The notes under the pieces are model-generated. The model did not search any database. It was not told where the DNA came from and saw nothing but the letters and a program-made list of their open reading frames with translations. A stretch of 64,000 bases of DNA from Actinomycetota bacterium (lineage in GTDB: Bacteria; Actinomycetota; Acidimicrobiia; Acidimicrobiales; Aldehydirespiratoraceae): assembly GCA_029979265.1 (NCBI GenBank), contig JAPOHW010000012.1:1-64000 (forward strand), written 5' to 3'. Below are positions 26,702 to 35,740 of the stretch, one piece after another. The translations under genes and the position numbers were made by a program. Position 1 is the stretch's first letter. Every line of letters starts with the position of its first letter.

Positions 26702-27928
26702 TCAGCGCAGGTTCCCTCGGGTGCGCTTCACTTCGTACATGGCATCGTCGGCAGTGGCGAGGAGCCGAGCTGTGGTCGGGGAGTCTCCCGATGTCGCAGA
26801 GCCGATACTGACGTCGAGTTCGATGACATGATCCGTCGCCACGATGGGCTCGATCAGTGATGCTCGGATGGCGGTGGCGGTGCGCTCGGCCTCCCGTTGG
26901 GAGCAATGCGGAAGCACGACGACGAATTCGTCACCACCGAGCCTCCCGATGAGGTCGCCGGGTCGGATCGACCGCTCGAGGCGCCGGGCAACCTCGACGA
27001 GGACTGCATCACCGGCAGCGTGCCCGACACGGTCGTTGACCGCCTTGAACCCGTCGAGGTCGCAGAAAAGAATGACGGTTTCGTCGTCATAGCCCCCCTC
27101 GACGAGACGATCGATTTCGCTCAGCAACGAGCGACGGTTCAACAGCCCGGTGAGTGGGTCGTGGTCGGCCATGTGACGCAGCGCCTGCTGGGTTGTCTTC
27201 AGATCGGTCACGTCGGTCGCGCTGAGGGTGAAGCCGCGGATCAAGCCGTCGTTTCGCAGATCGGCCAGATTGATCTCGAGGTAGGCGTGGCCGCCGTCGG
27301 CACAGTGGGCCCGCACCCCGATTCGCGCGATCGGCTCTGTGGCGTGCAGTACGTCGCAGAAGGGCTGCCGGTCGTCAGCGGCCAGCAGGTCGCTGAAGTG
27401 CCTGCCCACGACGGCTTCGCTGTCGACGCCGAGGACCCGGGTGATCTCTCCGTTGATGGAGATGATGGTGCCGTGCTCGTCGAGCGAAGCGAGGATCGTG
27501 CGCGCGTGGTGCACGAGGGCGCGGAGTCTGTCGGTGTCGCCGCCACCCAACTCGAGGGCTTGGCGATCGGCAACACGGCGAGCGCTGATCACGATCGCCT
27601 CGTCGACCCCGGGCCAGGCCCCTCCCGAGACGAAGCGCCCGCGTGTCTCGTAGGCCTGCCACCCGCCGGCGCCATCTCGCACCCGCACATCGACGAGACT
27701 CCCGAGGCCCTTCCCCTCGACGGTGGTGAACGCACTCATCGTGGTGGCGTGGTCATCGGGGTGCAGGAGTTCGAACAGCGAACGCCCGATCCACTCGGAG
27801 AAAACGAGGCCACTCGACTCTGCAGCTGCGTCGTTCGCCCAGATGATGGTGCCAACCGGATCGACCACGACGACGGGATCGGGGAGCAACGCCGCCAGGC
27901 CTGGCGGCTCGGGTGGACACTCGGGCAT
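26702..27928 (-). CDS. PAS-PAS-GGDEF diguanylate cyclase
   Basis: A soluble 408-residue signalling protein. Two PAS-like sensor domains (first around LPDPVVVVDPVGTIIWAND, second around LASLDEHGTIISINGEITRVLG) precede a GGDEF domain. The active-site motif is LGGDEFVVV, and the product-inhibition I-site RPGD is in place five residues before GGDEF. It should therefore make c-di-GMP with feedback control. No EAL domain is present. ATG 27928 is taken as start; a TTG at 27961 is possible. It is divergent from mdh and possibly co-transcribed with the GT87 gene. Confidence 0.9.
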   Translation of the reverse strand: MPECPPEPPGLAALLPDPVVVVDPVGTIIWANDAAAESSGLVFSEWIGRSLFELLHPDDHATTMSAFTTVEGKGLGSLVDVRVRDGAGGWQAYETRGRFVSGGAWPGVDEAIVISARRVADRQALELGGGDTDRLRALVHHARTILASLDEHGTIISINGEITRVLGVDSEAVVGRHFSDLLAADDRQPFCDVLHATEPIARIGVRAHCADGGHAYLEINLADLRNDGLIRGFTLSATDVTDLKTTQQALRHMADHDPLTGLLNRRSLLSEIDRLVEGGYDDETVILFCDLDGFKAVNDRVGHAAGDAVLVEVARRLERSIRPGDLIGRLGGDEFVVVLPHCSQREAERTATAIRASLIEPIVATDHVIELDVSIGSATSGDSPTTARLLATADDAMYEVKRTRGNLR

Positions 27929-28026
27929 GGGGTTTCGTTCGGCACACTCACCGTGCGACAACAGCAGAATGATCCAAACGTCCTAGTGCCGGGGCTCGGC
28001 CCCGTGGGGCGTCACAGACGCGCTGG

Positions 28027-28032
28027 TAGCGT
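28027..28032 (+). promoter_or_regulatory. -10 element of mdh
   Basis: TAGCGT lies 36 nt before the mdh start; the leader then contains the SD GCGGAG 7 nt before ATG 28068. Another leadered gene, in contrast to most neighbours. Confidence 0.4.
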
Positions 28033-28067
28033 CACTGCAGTTCGGCTCACCTCCGCGGAGAATGCTC

Positions 28068-29054
28068 ATGACATCCCCAGTTCGCGTTGCTGTCACCGGC
28101 GCTGCCGGCCAGATCGGTTACAGCCTCCTCTTCCGGATCGCCAGTGGCTCGATGCTCGGCCCCGACCAGAGCGTCATCCTGCAGTTGTTGGAGATTCCAC
28201 CTGCGATGGGTGCCCTCGAGGGGGTTGCGATGGAACTCGACGACGGCGCGTTTCCGCTGCTCGCCGGTATGACGCTGAGCGACGATCCGAACGCCGCATT
28301 TGCCGGTGCCAACATCGCCATGTTGGTCGGCTCACGTCCTCGTTCCAAGGGCATGGAGCGAAAGGATCTCCTCGAGGCCAACGGTGCGATCTTCACCGCT
28401 CAGGGCAAGGCCATCAACGACAACGCGGCCGATGACATCAAGGTGCTGGTGGTCGGCAACCCGGCGAACACCAATTCGCTGATCGCAATGAACAACGCGC
28501 CCGATGTTCCCGACGCACGATTCACCGCCATGACCCGGCTCGATCACAACCGGGCCAAGGCACAGCTCGCGCAAAAACTCGACGTGACCGTCAACGACAT
28601 CACCAACATGACGATTTGGGGCAACCACTCCGCAACCCAGTACCCCGACCTCTTCCATTGCAACGTCAACGGTGCCAACGCCGCTGACGCGGTCGGCGAT
28701 CAGGCATGGCTCGAGGACACCTTCATCCCCACCGTGCAGCAGCGGGGCGCGGCGATCATCGAAGCTCGCGGCCTGTCCTCGGCTGCGTCGGCTGCGTCGG
28801 CTGCGGTCGATCATGTCCATGATTGGGTTCTCGGCACCCCTACCGGTGACTGGGTGTCGATGGCGATCCCGTCCGATGGCAGCTACGGCGTGCCGGAGGG
28901 GCTCATGTCGTCGTTCCCGGTCACGTGTGCGGACGGTGCCTACGCCATCGTGGAGGGTCTCGACATCGACGAGTTCTCACAGAGCCGGATCGACGCAACC
29001 GTCGCCGAGTTGGTCGAAGAACGCGACACGGTGGCGGGGCTCGGCCTGATCTGA
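28068..29054 (+). CDS. mdh: Malate dehydrogenase (NAD)
   Basis: A 328-residue dimeric-type malate dehydrogenase of the TCA cycle. It has a nucleotide-binding GAAGQIG (11-17), substrate arginines in [13 protein letters not shown], the [11 protein letters not shown] segment with the catalytic Asp, and catalytic His187 in [12 protein letters not shown] prefer the second ATG (28068), which has proper SD spacing, over ATG 28062. A small in-frame tandem repeat of GGCTGCGTC around 28788-28806 encodes [10 protein letters not shown]. The glycosylase gene follows after 4 bp. Confidence 0.95.
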   Translation: MTSPVRVAVTGAAGQIGYSLLFRIASGSMLGPDQSVILQLLEIPPAMGALEGVAMELDDGAFPLLAGMTLSDDPNAAFAGANIAMLVGSRPRSKGMERKDLLEANGAIFTAQGKAINDNAADDIKVLVVGNPANTNSLIAMNNAPDVPDARFTAMTRLDHNRAKAQLAQKLDVTVNDITNMTIWGNHSATQYPDLFHCNVNGANAADAVGDQAWLEDTFIPTVQQRGAAIIEARGLSSAASAASAAVDHVHDWVLGTPTGDWVSMAIPSDGSYGVPEGLMSSFPVTCADGAYAIVEGLDIDEFSQSRIDATVAELVEERDTVAGLGLI

Positions 29055-29058
29055 ACCG

Positions 29059-29898
29059 GTGCCGGAGCTGCCCGAGATCACGGCCCATGCCGAGCGGCTG
29101 GCGGTCCGGTTCACCGGTGCAACGTTGACGGCCTTTCGGCCGCTTCACCTCACGACGCTCAAGACCTTCGACCCGAATCCCCGTGACGCCTGTGGGTCGA
29201 CCCTCACCGGGGTTGGGCGGCGGGGGAAGTATGTGAAGCTGCACTTCGAGAACGAACTCACCTTTGTCGTGCATCTGATGCAAGGCGGGCGGCTTCGCTC
29301 GGACTCCACCAGAGCGAAGAAACCACGAGGCGGTATGGCCCGGTGGGAGTTCGGCGACGACGACGCGTTGCTCCTCACCGAGGCGGGGACCGAGCACAAC
29401 GTCGGGGTGTGGTTGGTACGTGGTGAGACCGAGGGGGTTGCTCCGCTCGACGGTCTTGGTCCTGACGTCGACATGGTCACTCGCGACCAACTCACCGAGA
29501 TCTTGCAGGTGGAGAACGCACGAATCCACGGGTTCCTTCGCCGTCAACGCCATGTCGCAGGGGTTGGACGTCTGCTCGCCAACGAGATCCTGCACGCGGC
29601 GAAGCTCAGTCCCTTCGCCATGAGCTCCAAGCTCGTCGAGGATCAGATCGACCGTCTCCATGCCGCGATGCAGTCTGTCGTTGCCACCTCGATCGACCAT
29701 GAGCGCAGACTCGACGACATCGGCAGGTCTGCCGACCGTCCAACTCTCGTGCACCATCGGGTCGGTTTCGGCTGCACCACCTGCAACGACGAAATCCGAT
29801 CGGTCGACTACCGCCGTTACACCGTTGTCTATTGCCCGAGCTGCCAGACCGACGGCAAGGTGCTGGCCGACAACACGACGAGCCGGTTCCTCAAGTAA
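29059..29898 (+). CDS. Fpg/Nei-family DNA glycosylase
   Basis: A 279-residue base-excision glycosylase/AP lyase. After removal of the initiator, the N-terminus is the catalytic PELPE (GTG start at 29059). A helix-two-turn-helix segment (VAGVGRLLANEILHAAKLSP) and a C-terminal zinc finger with Cys239, Cys242, Cys259 and Cys262 follow. The finger has DYRRYTVVYC where Fpg usually has a gRst-type Arg loop, so the enzyme may be closer to actinobacterial Nei-like or Fpg2 proteins. Probably co-transcribed with mdh. Confidence 0.9.
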   Translation: MPELPEITAHAERLAVRFTGATLTAFRPLHLTTLKTFDPNPRDACGSTLTGVGRRGKYVKLHFENELTFVVHLMQGGRLRSDSTRAKKPRGGMARWEFGDDDALLLTEAGTEHNVGVWLVRGETEGVAPLDGLGPDVDMVTRDQLTEILQVENARIHGFLRRQRHVAGVGRLLANEILHAAKLSPFAMSSKLVEDQIDRLHAAMQSVVATSIDHERRLDDIGRSADRPTLVHHRVGFGCTTCNDEIRSVDYRRYTVVYCPSCQTDGKVLADNTTSRFLK

Positions 29899-29904
29899 CC
29901 GATC

Positions 29905-30246
29905 TCAGGGGGTCCCGAGGGCCAGGTCGGCCAACACGTCGCGGTGCTCGATCAGCGCTGCGACGTCGCCGCCGATTCGTAGCCGACCGTCGAGGAACGC
30001 CCGCTGGGCCGATACGGCTCCGCTGCGGATCCCCTCGGCAGTTCGGGCGTCGGTGACGACCCGAACATCGGCGTCGTCGCATCCACCACGGCAAAACTCG
30101 GCGACACCGGCGCCGATCCGAACCGTCCATGACACACCGTCGATGATCTCCTGTTCGAGCCTGAGTTCGAGGTCGGCGGGAGGCCGGGCCGCGGCAGCGG
30201 CTGCCGCCATCTCGTCGAACCATTCGTCGGAGAGAAAGGTCGTCAC
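29905..30246 (-). CDS. SCP2 sterol-transfer-like domain protein
   Basis: A 113-residue single-domain protein. The pattern LEQEIIDGVSWTVRIGAGVAEF, then DVRVVTDARTAEGIRSG and AFLDGRLRIGGDVAALIEHRDVLADL, resembles SCP2-like lipid-binding domains, whose usual motif is a G-x-(L/I)-x-I-x-G-D-x-x-x-L segment. It may bind a hydrophobic ligand in the cytosol. Start GTG 30246 has a minus-strand TAGCCT 6 nt upstream (30253-30258). It is divergent from the RDD gene and convergent with the glycosylase (6 bp gap). Confidence 0.65.
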   Translation of the reverse strand: MTTFLSDEWFDEMAAAAAAARPPADLELRLEQEIIDGVSWTVRIGAGVAEFCRGGCDDADVRVVTDARTAEGIRSGAVSAQRAFLDGRLRIGGDVAALIEHRDVLADLALGTP

Positions 30247-30252
30247 ATGGTC

Positions 30253-30258
30253 AGGCTA
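30253..30258 (-). promoter_or_regulatory. -10 element of SCP2-like gene
   Basis: Minus-strand TAGCCT ends 6 nt before GTG 30246; predicted leaderless. Confidence 0.45.
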
Positions 30259-30271
30259 CGGCGCCTGGCTC

Positions 30272-30277
30272 TAGCCT
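30272..30277 (+). promoter_or_regulatory. -10 element of RDD gene
   Basis: TAGCCT ends 7 nt before GTG 30285; predicted leaderless. It pairs divergently with the -10 at 30253-30258. Confidence 0.45.
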
Positions 30278-30284
30278 CGGCGGC

Positions 30285-30776
30285 GTGGGACCGGAACGCA
30301 GACCCCCAGCGAAGCTCAGGCACCGACTGGGCGCCCGGATCCTCGACATCGTGACCCTCAGCTGGGTGCTCTTCTTCGTGTTGGTCGAACTCGACCAGCG
30401 TCTTCTCGGCGGCGACCCGTGGGGGAAGCGACCGTTGCAGATCGATCTCGGCGATGCCCGCCCCCTCCTGTTGACGATCGTCGTCATCGGTGCGTACGAG
30501 ATCGTTCCCGTCGCCACGAAAGGTGCCACGCTTGGAAAGGCGCTGTTCGGCCTTCGACTCGTCTCGTCGGAGCGCCGCGCTCCGCTTCCGTGGCCACGGG
30601 TTCTCGCCCGCACACTCGTGCTCTACGGGGCCCCGCTTGCGTTCGGTGCCTATGGCGGGGTCTTTTTGTTGTTGCTCCTCGCCAGTCTCACCCTTCCCGC
30701 AACCGGTCGTGGTCTCCACGACCGACTGGCCGGATCGATCGTTGTGGTCGCCGATCGCGACACACGGGACGACTGA
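30285..30776 (+). CDS. RDD-family membrane protein
   Basis: A 163-residue protein with three or four hydrophobic helices. The family's Arg and Asp residues appear in RLGARILDIVTL, followed by KGATLGKALFGLRLVS, a PWPRVLARTLVLYGAP helix and a closing LHDRLAGSIVVV. RDD proteins are small integral membrane proteins of mostly unknown role. Its stop overlaps the next ORF (ATGA), so the two are translationally coupled. The same kind of domain appears fused to PstC at 4015-5460. Confidence 0.82.
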   Translation: MGPERRPPAKLRHRLGARILDIVTLSWVLFFVLVELDQRLLGGDPWGKRPLQIDLGDARPLLLTIVVIGAYEIVPVATKGATLGKALFGLRLVSSERRAPLPWPRVLARTLVLYGAPLAFGAYGGVFLLLLLASLTLPATGRGLHDRLAGSIVVVADRDTRDD

Positions 30777-31432
30777 TGATCGATACCGAGGCGTTCGACC
30801 CGGGCCATCCGCACCCTGGCCTCGACGACATGATCGACATCGAATGGGTCGACAAGCGGGCTGGGGTTGCGGGCTTGCTGCGGGTTGCGGTTCGCCCGAC
30901 GGTCGGGGCGTCATGGTTTCTCGCGGTCGTGCACGAGCGAGGAACATCGCCGGTCGTGATCCTCGACTACGAACTGCCACTGGTGTCCAATGCGTGGGAG
31001 TTTCGTGCTCCCGGAATCTGGACCGATTTCGTGTGCGAAACGCCGATCGAGCAGTGGACGGTCGGCCTCGAGGCGTTCGGGATTGCAGTCGATTCCGACG
31101 TGGTGGTGACGCCGGAGACCTTCGGTGACCACACGCCAGTGGGGCTCGATGTCGACGTCGAAGCGGCGATGGCCCCCGATGACGATGGTGAGGGATTCGG
31201 GCACGACATCACGTTTCGCGGTGAGGTGCTCGTGGGGACGAATGCGTACGAGGTCGATGCGGTTGGTGTGCGGCGTCGTCGCTGGGATGGGCAGTGGCCG
31301 CGCCTCACGCCGTTGCCACTCGGCTTCGAACCCGAGACTCGTGTCGCGGTCCTGTGGCCCGGGCAGCCCTCACCGGAGGTTCGAGGTTGGGTCGGAGGAA
31401 ATCGGCCGGGGTGGGTGGAACTGCCGGGATAG
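30776..31432 (+). CDS. Hypothetical beta-rich protein, coupled to RDD gene
   Basis: 218 residues, no membrane segment, no signal peptide. I do not recognise it securely. The flow IEWVDKRAGVAGLLRVAV, then APGIWTDFVCETPIEQWTVG and VGLDVDVE is reminiscent of lipocalin-like DUF7064/7065-type proteins found near lipid and steroid metabolism genes in actinobacteria. ATG 30776 shares its A with the RDD stop. It ends 13 bp from the convergent DUF368 gene. Confidence 0.65.
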   Translation: MIDTEAFDPGHPHPGLDDMIDIEWVDKRAGVAGLLRVAVRPTVGASWFLAVVHERGTSPVVILDYELPLVSNAWEFRAPGIWTDFVCETPIEQWTVGLEAFGIAVDSDVVVTPETFGDHTPVGLDVDVEAAMAPDDDGEGFGHDITFRGEVLVGTNAYEVDAVGVRRRRWDGQWPRLTPLPLGFEPETRVAVLWPGQPSPEVRGWVGGNRPGWVELPG

Positions 31433-31444
31433 CAGGCGGCCTCC

Positions 31445-32356
31445 TCAGAAGCTGCGCCGACTGCCGATCTGGGTGGTCGCCATCACCAGACCGAACCCCA
31501 CGAATGCGAGGATGGCTGGCCCGACGAAGGCATCGAGGTCGGGTGGCCAGTCGAGCGTCGTTCCGTCGATCACCTCGGACGCATCCTCTGCGATGATGCC
31601 GACCCCGTTCGGCCACGGCCACAGCACGCGAAGCGAGCCGAGCATCAGCCCGATGAGGGCCGCCATGACCCGGTTGAACTGGCGCTCGAGCACCCAACCC
31701 AACAGCGATGAGAAGAGGGCCAGGCCGACGATCGCACCGATACCGACGAGCGCAAGGTCGATGATCACCCGATCGTGGATGGCGCCGAGTACGGCGGCGT
31801 ACATCCCCAACATCAAGAGAATGAATGAGCCTGAGATGCCGGGCAGGATCATGGCGCAGATCGCAAGTGCGCCAGAACCGACGAGCATGAGTGGACTCGG
31901 GTCGGTGATCGGCCCCGACTGAAAGCCGAGGAGCCAGAACGTGGCAACACCGATCACGGTCACGATGACGCCATGTTCGATCCGTCGCGCCGTCAGCAGG
32001 CCCTGCGCAACGAGCACCGAGCCGCCGACGAGGCCGAAGAACAGTCCGGCCATCTCCTCGGGCGTCTCGCGCAGTTGGGTCTCGATGATCGAGGCGAGGG
32101 AGACGACGGCGACGCCCACACCGGCGAGGAGGGGAGCGAGGAATAGCCAGTCGATCGCCGTGAGCCGTCGCCAGAATCCTCGGAGGTCAGCGGTGAGGAG
32201 TCTGCCGATGGCGCGAGCACCGGAACGGACCGTGTCGATGAGCTTGTCGTAGATCCCGAGGACGAGCGCAACCGTTCCCCCCGAAACGCCGGGCACGACG
32301 TCAGCAGCCCCCATCAGGAAGCCACGAGCGAGCTGGGCTGCGATCTTGGGGAACAC
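31445..32356 (-). CDS. DUF368 membrane protein (PopT/DedA-unrelated, polyprenyl-lipid-linked family)
   Basis: A 303-residue protein with about eight membrane helices. The N-terminus ARGFLMGAADVVPGVSGGTV is the diagnostic DUF368 signature, and a second related motif, ICAMILPGISGSFILLMLGM, is its inverted-repeat partner. Recent work links DUF368 proteins to recycling of undecaprenyl phosphate across the membrane. GTG 32356 is the start, with minus-strand TACAGT 8 nt upstream; longer upstream frames would run into the divergent hydrolase. No carrier-lipid genes are adjacent. Confidence 0.88.
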   Translation of the reverse strand: MFPKIAAQLARGFLMGAADVVPGVSGGTVALVLGIYDKLIDTVRSGARAIGRLLTADLRGFWRRLTAIDWLFLAPLLAGVGVAVVSLASIIETQLRETPEEMAGLFFGLVGGSVLVAQGLLTARRIEHGVIVTVIGVATFWLLGFQSGPITDPSPLMLVGSGALAICAMILPGISGSFILLMLGMYAAVLGAIHDRVIIDLALVGIGAIVGLALFSSLLGWVLERQFNRVMAALIGLMLGSLRVLWPWPNGVGIIAEDASEVIDGTTLDWPPDLDAFVGPAILAFVGFGLVMATTQIGSRRSF

Positions 32357-32364
32357 GGCGGCCG

Positions 32365-32374
32365 ACTGTACCTT
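32365..32374. promoter_or_regulatory. Overlapping divergent -10 elements (DUF368 / hydrolase)
   Basis: Minus-strand TACAGT (32365-32370) faces DUF368 and plus-strand TACCTT (32369-32374) faces the hydrolase. They share two bases, and each ends 8 nt before its start codon. Only 26 bp separate the two start codons, so the two promoters must compete. Confidence 0.5.
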
Positions 32375-32382
32375 CGGGGGTG

Positions 32383-33258
32383 ATGACGGACGCGGCACGC
32401 GACGCACACCGAGGGCGCCTGATCGATGTCGGATCGGTCGCATTGTGGGTCGACGACAGCGGTCCGACCACCGGAGATCCGGTCGTGCTCCTCGCCGGCG
32501 CCGACAGTCCGGGATTTCGGTGGGCGCCGTCCTTCGTGGATTTGCTGGTGGGTGCTGGCCATCGCGTGATCCGCTACGACCACCGAGACTGTGGGCGATC
32601 GACCTTGCTCGGTTCGGACGCGGGGTATGTGCTCGAGGATCTCGCAGCCGATCTCGTCGGTCTGCTCGACCGATTCGAGATTGCATCGGCTCATCTCGTC
32701 GGACGTTCGCTGGGCGGCATGGTTGCGCAGGTTCTGGCGCTCGAGTCTGCAGACCGGGTTGCGTCGCTCACCTTGCTGTCGACCACGCCGGGCATCGACG
32801 ACGACAGTCTGCCCGGGCCCGACGAGGGATTCGTCGACAAAATGATGCGACGTCTCTATGCGGGTCCGCCCGACGCTCATGTCGAACGGGTGCAGTGGCT
32901 CGTCGAGCTCGCCGAGTGGATGGCTGGCACGGCCTATCCACTGGATCTGGAAGCAGAGGTCGTGTTGGCCGATGCGCAACTTCGCACCGGGTGGTCTCCC
33001 GACTCCGGGCACGGCGTTGCCGCCTTCGGCTCACCCTCTCGGCTCGAACGGCTCGGTGAGATTCGACATCCGACGATGGTGGTGCACGGTACTGCCGACC
33101 CAGTCCTCCCGATCGCGCATGGCCGGGCCCTCGCACTCGGCATCGATGGCGCTGTCTTCGTGGAAATCGATCAACTCGGTCACGAAGCGCCGGCTGCGTT
33201 TCTGGAGGAACTTGCGCCGGCGCTGCTCCACCATCTTGCCCACGCCCGACGGCACTGA
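32383..33258 (+). CDS. Alpha/beta hydrolase
   Basis: A 291-residue soluble hydrolase. The nucleophile elbow GRSLGG (GxSxG) follows FEIASAHLV, the acid Asp is in HGTADPVLP, and the His in QLGHEAP completes the triad. The oxyanion region is VVLLAGADSPGFRW. The overall shape resembles esterases or haloperoxidase-like hydrolases of the DhaA/EphA type; the substrate is unknown. ATG 32383 is preferred; GTG 32380 is directly before it. It is convergent with the ThDP enzyme gene. Confidence 0.88.
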   Translation: MTDAARDAHRGRLIDVGSVALWVDDSGPTTGDPVVLLAGADSPGFRWAPSFVDLLVGAGHRVIRYDHRDCGRSTLLGSDAGYVLEDLAADLVGLLDRFEIASAHLVGRSLGGMVAQVLALESADRVASLTLLSTTPGIDDDSLPGPDEGFVDKMMRRLYAGPPDAHVERVQWLVELAEWMAGTAYPLDLEAEVVLADAQLRTGWSPDSGHGVAAFGSPSRLERLGEIRHPTMVVHGTADPVLPIAHGRALALGIDGAVFVEIDQLGHEAPAAFLEELAPALLHHLAHARRH

Positions 33259-33306
33259 TCTGTCGAACCAACCAGCCCCTGCGTGCAGTCGACCGGTGCC
33301 CGTGGG

Positions 33307-34869
33307 TCAGATCATCACTTCGATGAGGCTGGGACCCGGGGTGGCGAGGCTCGTTGCCAATGCTGCATTGAATTCGTCGGCGGTGGTCGCCCGTTCGGCC
33401 GGGACGCCCATCCCAGTGGCGAGCGACACCCAGTCGAGGGCGGGATTGGTGAGGTCGAGCATGCTCATCGCCTTCGGCCCCGGGGAGTGCGCACCGACGC
33501 GGTCGAACTCGAACTGCAAGATCGCGTACTTGCCGTTGTTGAAGATCACGTTGGTGACGTCGAGTCCCTCTCGAGCCTGGGTCCACAGCGCCTGCACGGT
33601 GTACATGCCGCCGCCGTCGGCTTGCATCGCAAAGACGCGCCGATCGGGGCAGGCAATGGCGGCGCCGGTTGCCGCCGGAAGGCCGTAGCCGATCGAACCG
33701 CCGGTGAGCGCGAGCAGCGTGAAGGCAGGGGTCCCTCGGAGGGCACCCTGGTAGCCACCACCGGCCGTGCCGGCCTCGTTGACCACGATGGCGTTGTCTG
33801 GCATGAGGTGGGCCATCGCCCGCCCGACTGCGGTTGCGTCGAGCTCGCCGTCGGGGAGCGTCGGCCGGTCGAGCTCGAGGATCTTGGGCGCTGCATCAGC
33901 TGCACCCGAACGTTCGACCAACGCCTCGAGCGCCCCATCGATGTCGCCGGTGATCTCGCAGATCTGATGCACGGTCGCACCGTCGGGGGTGAGCTCGTTC
34001 GGCTTGTCGGGGTAGGCGAAGAACGTGATGGGCGGGTGCCCGCCGATGATGATCAGATGTTCGGTGCCGTCGAGTTGCTGTGCTGCCAACTCACCGAAGT
34101 ACTGCAGGCGAGCAACCGGAGAGCGGCCTGCACCGCTTTCTTGACGCGGCGCCCACGTCGAGCAGAACACTCGGGTACCGGTTCCGGCCGTCAGTTGGCC
34201 GACGAGTCGGGCCCGCTGCTGGGTGATAGCGCCGCCGAGGACGAGCGTGCACGCTGCGCCAGAGGTGATGGCTGCGGCGGCTGTGTCGATGGCCCGCTCG
34301 TCGGGTGCGTCGGGGGCGGGCACCGTCGTGAGATCGGCAATGGCGGTCTTGGTTGTCGGATTCCAGGCCGTGTCGGCCGGAAGAATCAAGCTGGCGACCT
34401 GACCGGGTGCGACCATCGATGCCTCGATCGCAGCCGCACCCATGGCGGCCACCTCGTCTGCGGTGTCGGCACTGCCCACCCAATGTGACATTGGGGTGGC
34501 AATACCCTCGACGTCAGCGGAGAGGGGAGCGTCGAATCGGCGGTGGTAGGTCGCATGGTCGCCGATGATGTTGACCATCGGTGTTCGGGCCTTCTTGGCG
34601 TTGTGGATGTTTGCCAACCCGTTGGCCAGGCCGGGACCGGTGTGCAACAGGGTTGCGGCAGGCTTGCCAGCCATTCGGGCGTAGCCGTCGGCCGCTCCCG
34701 TCACCACACCTTCGAACAGGCCGAGAACACACCGCATCTGCGGGTTGGTGTCGAGCGCAGCCACGAAGTGCATTTCCGACGTACCCGGGTTTGCAAAGCA
34801 CACGTCGACGTCGGAGTCGGTGAGTGCCTTGACGAGTGCCTGGGCGCCGTTCATTTGCTGATCGCTCAT
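33307..34869 (-). CDS. Thiamine-diphosphate enzyme, acetolactate synthase large subunit-like
   Basis: A 520-residue three-domain ThDP enzyme. The N-terminal PYR domain carries the activating Glu in LFEGVVTGAADGYARM, and the C-terminal PP domain has MQADGGGMYTVQALW with a downstream NN (VIFNNGKYAI). ADG replaces the usual GDG at the magnesium/diphosphate site. Such proteins are often annotated acetolactate synthase but may be decarboxylases or lyases (benzoylformate decarboxylase-like); no ilvN lies nearby. A minus-strand TAGCCA 7 nt before ATG 34869 is an imperfect -10. Confidence 0.85.
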   Translation of the reverse strand: MSDQQMNGAQALVKALTDSDVDVCFANPGTSEMHFVAALDTNPQMRCVLGLFEGVVTGAADGYARMAGKPAATLLHTGPGLANGLANIHNAKKARTPMVNIIGDHATYHRRFDAPLSADVEGIATPMSHWVGSADTADEVAAMGAAAIEASMVAPGQVASLILPADTAWNPTTKTAIADLTTVPAPDAPDERAIDTAAAAITSGAACTLVLGGAITQQRARLVGQLTAGTGTRVFCSTWAPRQESGAGRSPVARLQYFGELAAQQLDGTEHLIIIGGHPPITFFAYPDKPNELTPDGATVHQICEITGDIDGALEALVERSGAADAAPKILELDRPTLPDGELDATAVGRAMAHLMPDNAIVVNEAGTAGGGYQGALRGTPAFTLLALTGGSIGYGLPAATGAAIACPDRRVFAMQADGGGMYTVQALWTQAREGLDVTNVIFNNGKYAILQFEFDRVGAHSPGPKAMSMLDLTNPALDWVSLATGMGVPAERATTADEFNAALATSLATPGPSLIEVMI

Positions 34870-34898
34870 GATGCACTGGCTAGCACGCGGCATCACTG

Positions 34899-34915
34899 CC
34901 CCGCATGTTGCGGGG
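34899..34915. terminator. Hairpin behind sdhB
   Basis: A perfect 7-bp stem, ccccgca (34899-34905) with tgcgggg (34909-34915), encloses a 3-nt loop. It lies 45 bp downstream of sdhB and just upstream of the ThDP gene on the same strand, where it would stop sdh transcription. No U tract. Confidence 0.5.
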
Positions 34916-34959
34916 AATGTCCGTTTCCCGATCGACTAGAGCCGAAGCGGTCGGTGGCG

Positions 34960-35730
34960 TTACTGGCTGGCCAGCGAGCGATTCTTGACCTTCGACCGGA
35001 CGTAATCGCGGTTCATGAACGCAATGAAGTCGAGGGGAATTTCCTTCGGGCACGCCTCGTGGCATTCGCCGTGGTTGGTGCACGAACCGAAGAAGTCCTC
35101 CATGGTCTCGACCATGGCCTCGGTGCGCTTCCATCGTTCGGGCTGACCCTGCGGCATCACATTCAGGTGGTGCAGTTTGGCCGAGGTGAAAAGCTGGGCC
35201 GCCGAATTGGGGCACGCCGCCACGCAGGCTCCGCAGCCGATGCAGGCGGCAGCATCCATGGAGGAGTCGGCCACCTCTTTGGGAATCGGGATCTCGTTGG
35301 CGTCGGGTGCAGTCCCGGTCGGTGCCGAGATGTAGCCGCCGGCTTCGACGATGCGGTCGAATGCTCGGCGATCGACCATGAGGTCTTTCAGCACCGGGAA
35401 CGAAGTCGCCTTCCACGGCTCGACCACGATCTCGTCGCCGTCGTTGAACTTGCGCATGTGCAACTGGCAGGTCGTCGTGGCTTTTTCGGGGCCGTGGGCC
35501 TGGCCGTTGATCATCACTCCACACGTGCCGCAGATGCCTTCGCGGCAGTCGTGCCCGAAGGTGATCGGTTCGACGTCGTCGGCGATCAGGCGCTCGTTGA
35601 CGATGTCGAGCATCTCCAGGAACGACGCGTCCTCGGGGATGTCGTTGGCGTCGACATCGAGGAACGCTCCCTGGGCGTACGGACCACTCTGACGCCAGAT
35701 TTTCAGCTTGAGGTTCAGCATCTTGCTCAT
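34960..35730 (-). CDS. sdhB: Succinate dehydrogenase iron-sulfur subunit
   Basis: A 256-residue electron-transfer subunit of complex II. All three cluster motifs are present: 2Fe-2S (CREGICGTCG, with a later Cys in TTTCQL), 4Fe-4S (CIGCGACVAACPN) and 3Fe-4S (CTNHGECHEACP). Start ATG 35730 has SD GAGG. It is the last gene of sdhCAB, 10 bp after sdhA, and is followed by a hairpin. Confidence 0.96.
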   Translation of the reverse strand: MSKMLNLKLKIWRQSGPYAQGAFLDVDANDIPEDASFLEMLDIVNERLIADDVEPITFGHDCREGICGTCGVMINGQAHGPEKATTTCQLHMRKFNDGDEIVVEPWKATSFPVLKDLMVDRRAFDRIVEAGGYISAPTGTAPDANEIPIPKEVADSSMDAAACIGCGACVAACPNSAAQLFTSAKLHHLNVMPQGQPERWKRTEAMVETMEDFFGSCTNHGECHEACPKEIPLDFIAFMNRDYVRSKVKNRSLASQ

Positions 35731-35740
35731 CTCGTGTACC

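Noticed and set aside
27990-28004. Six-bp hairpin cggggc-tcg-gccccg
   Set aside because: It lies between two divergent genes where no terminator is needed, and short GC hairpins are frequent by chance at this base composition.
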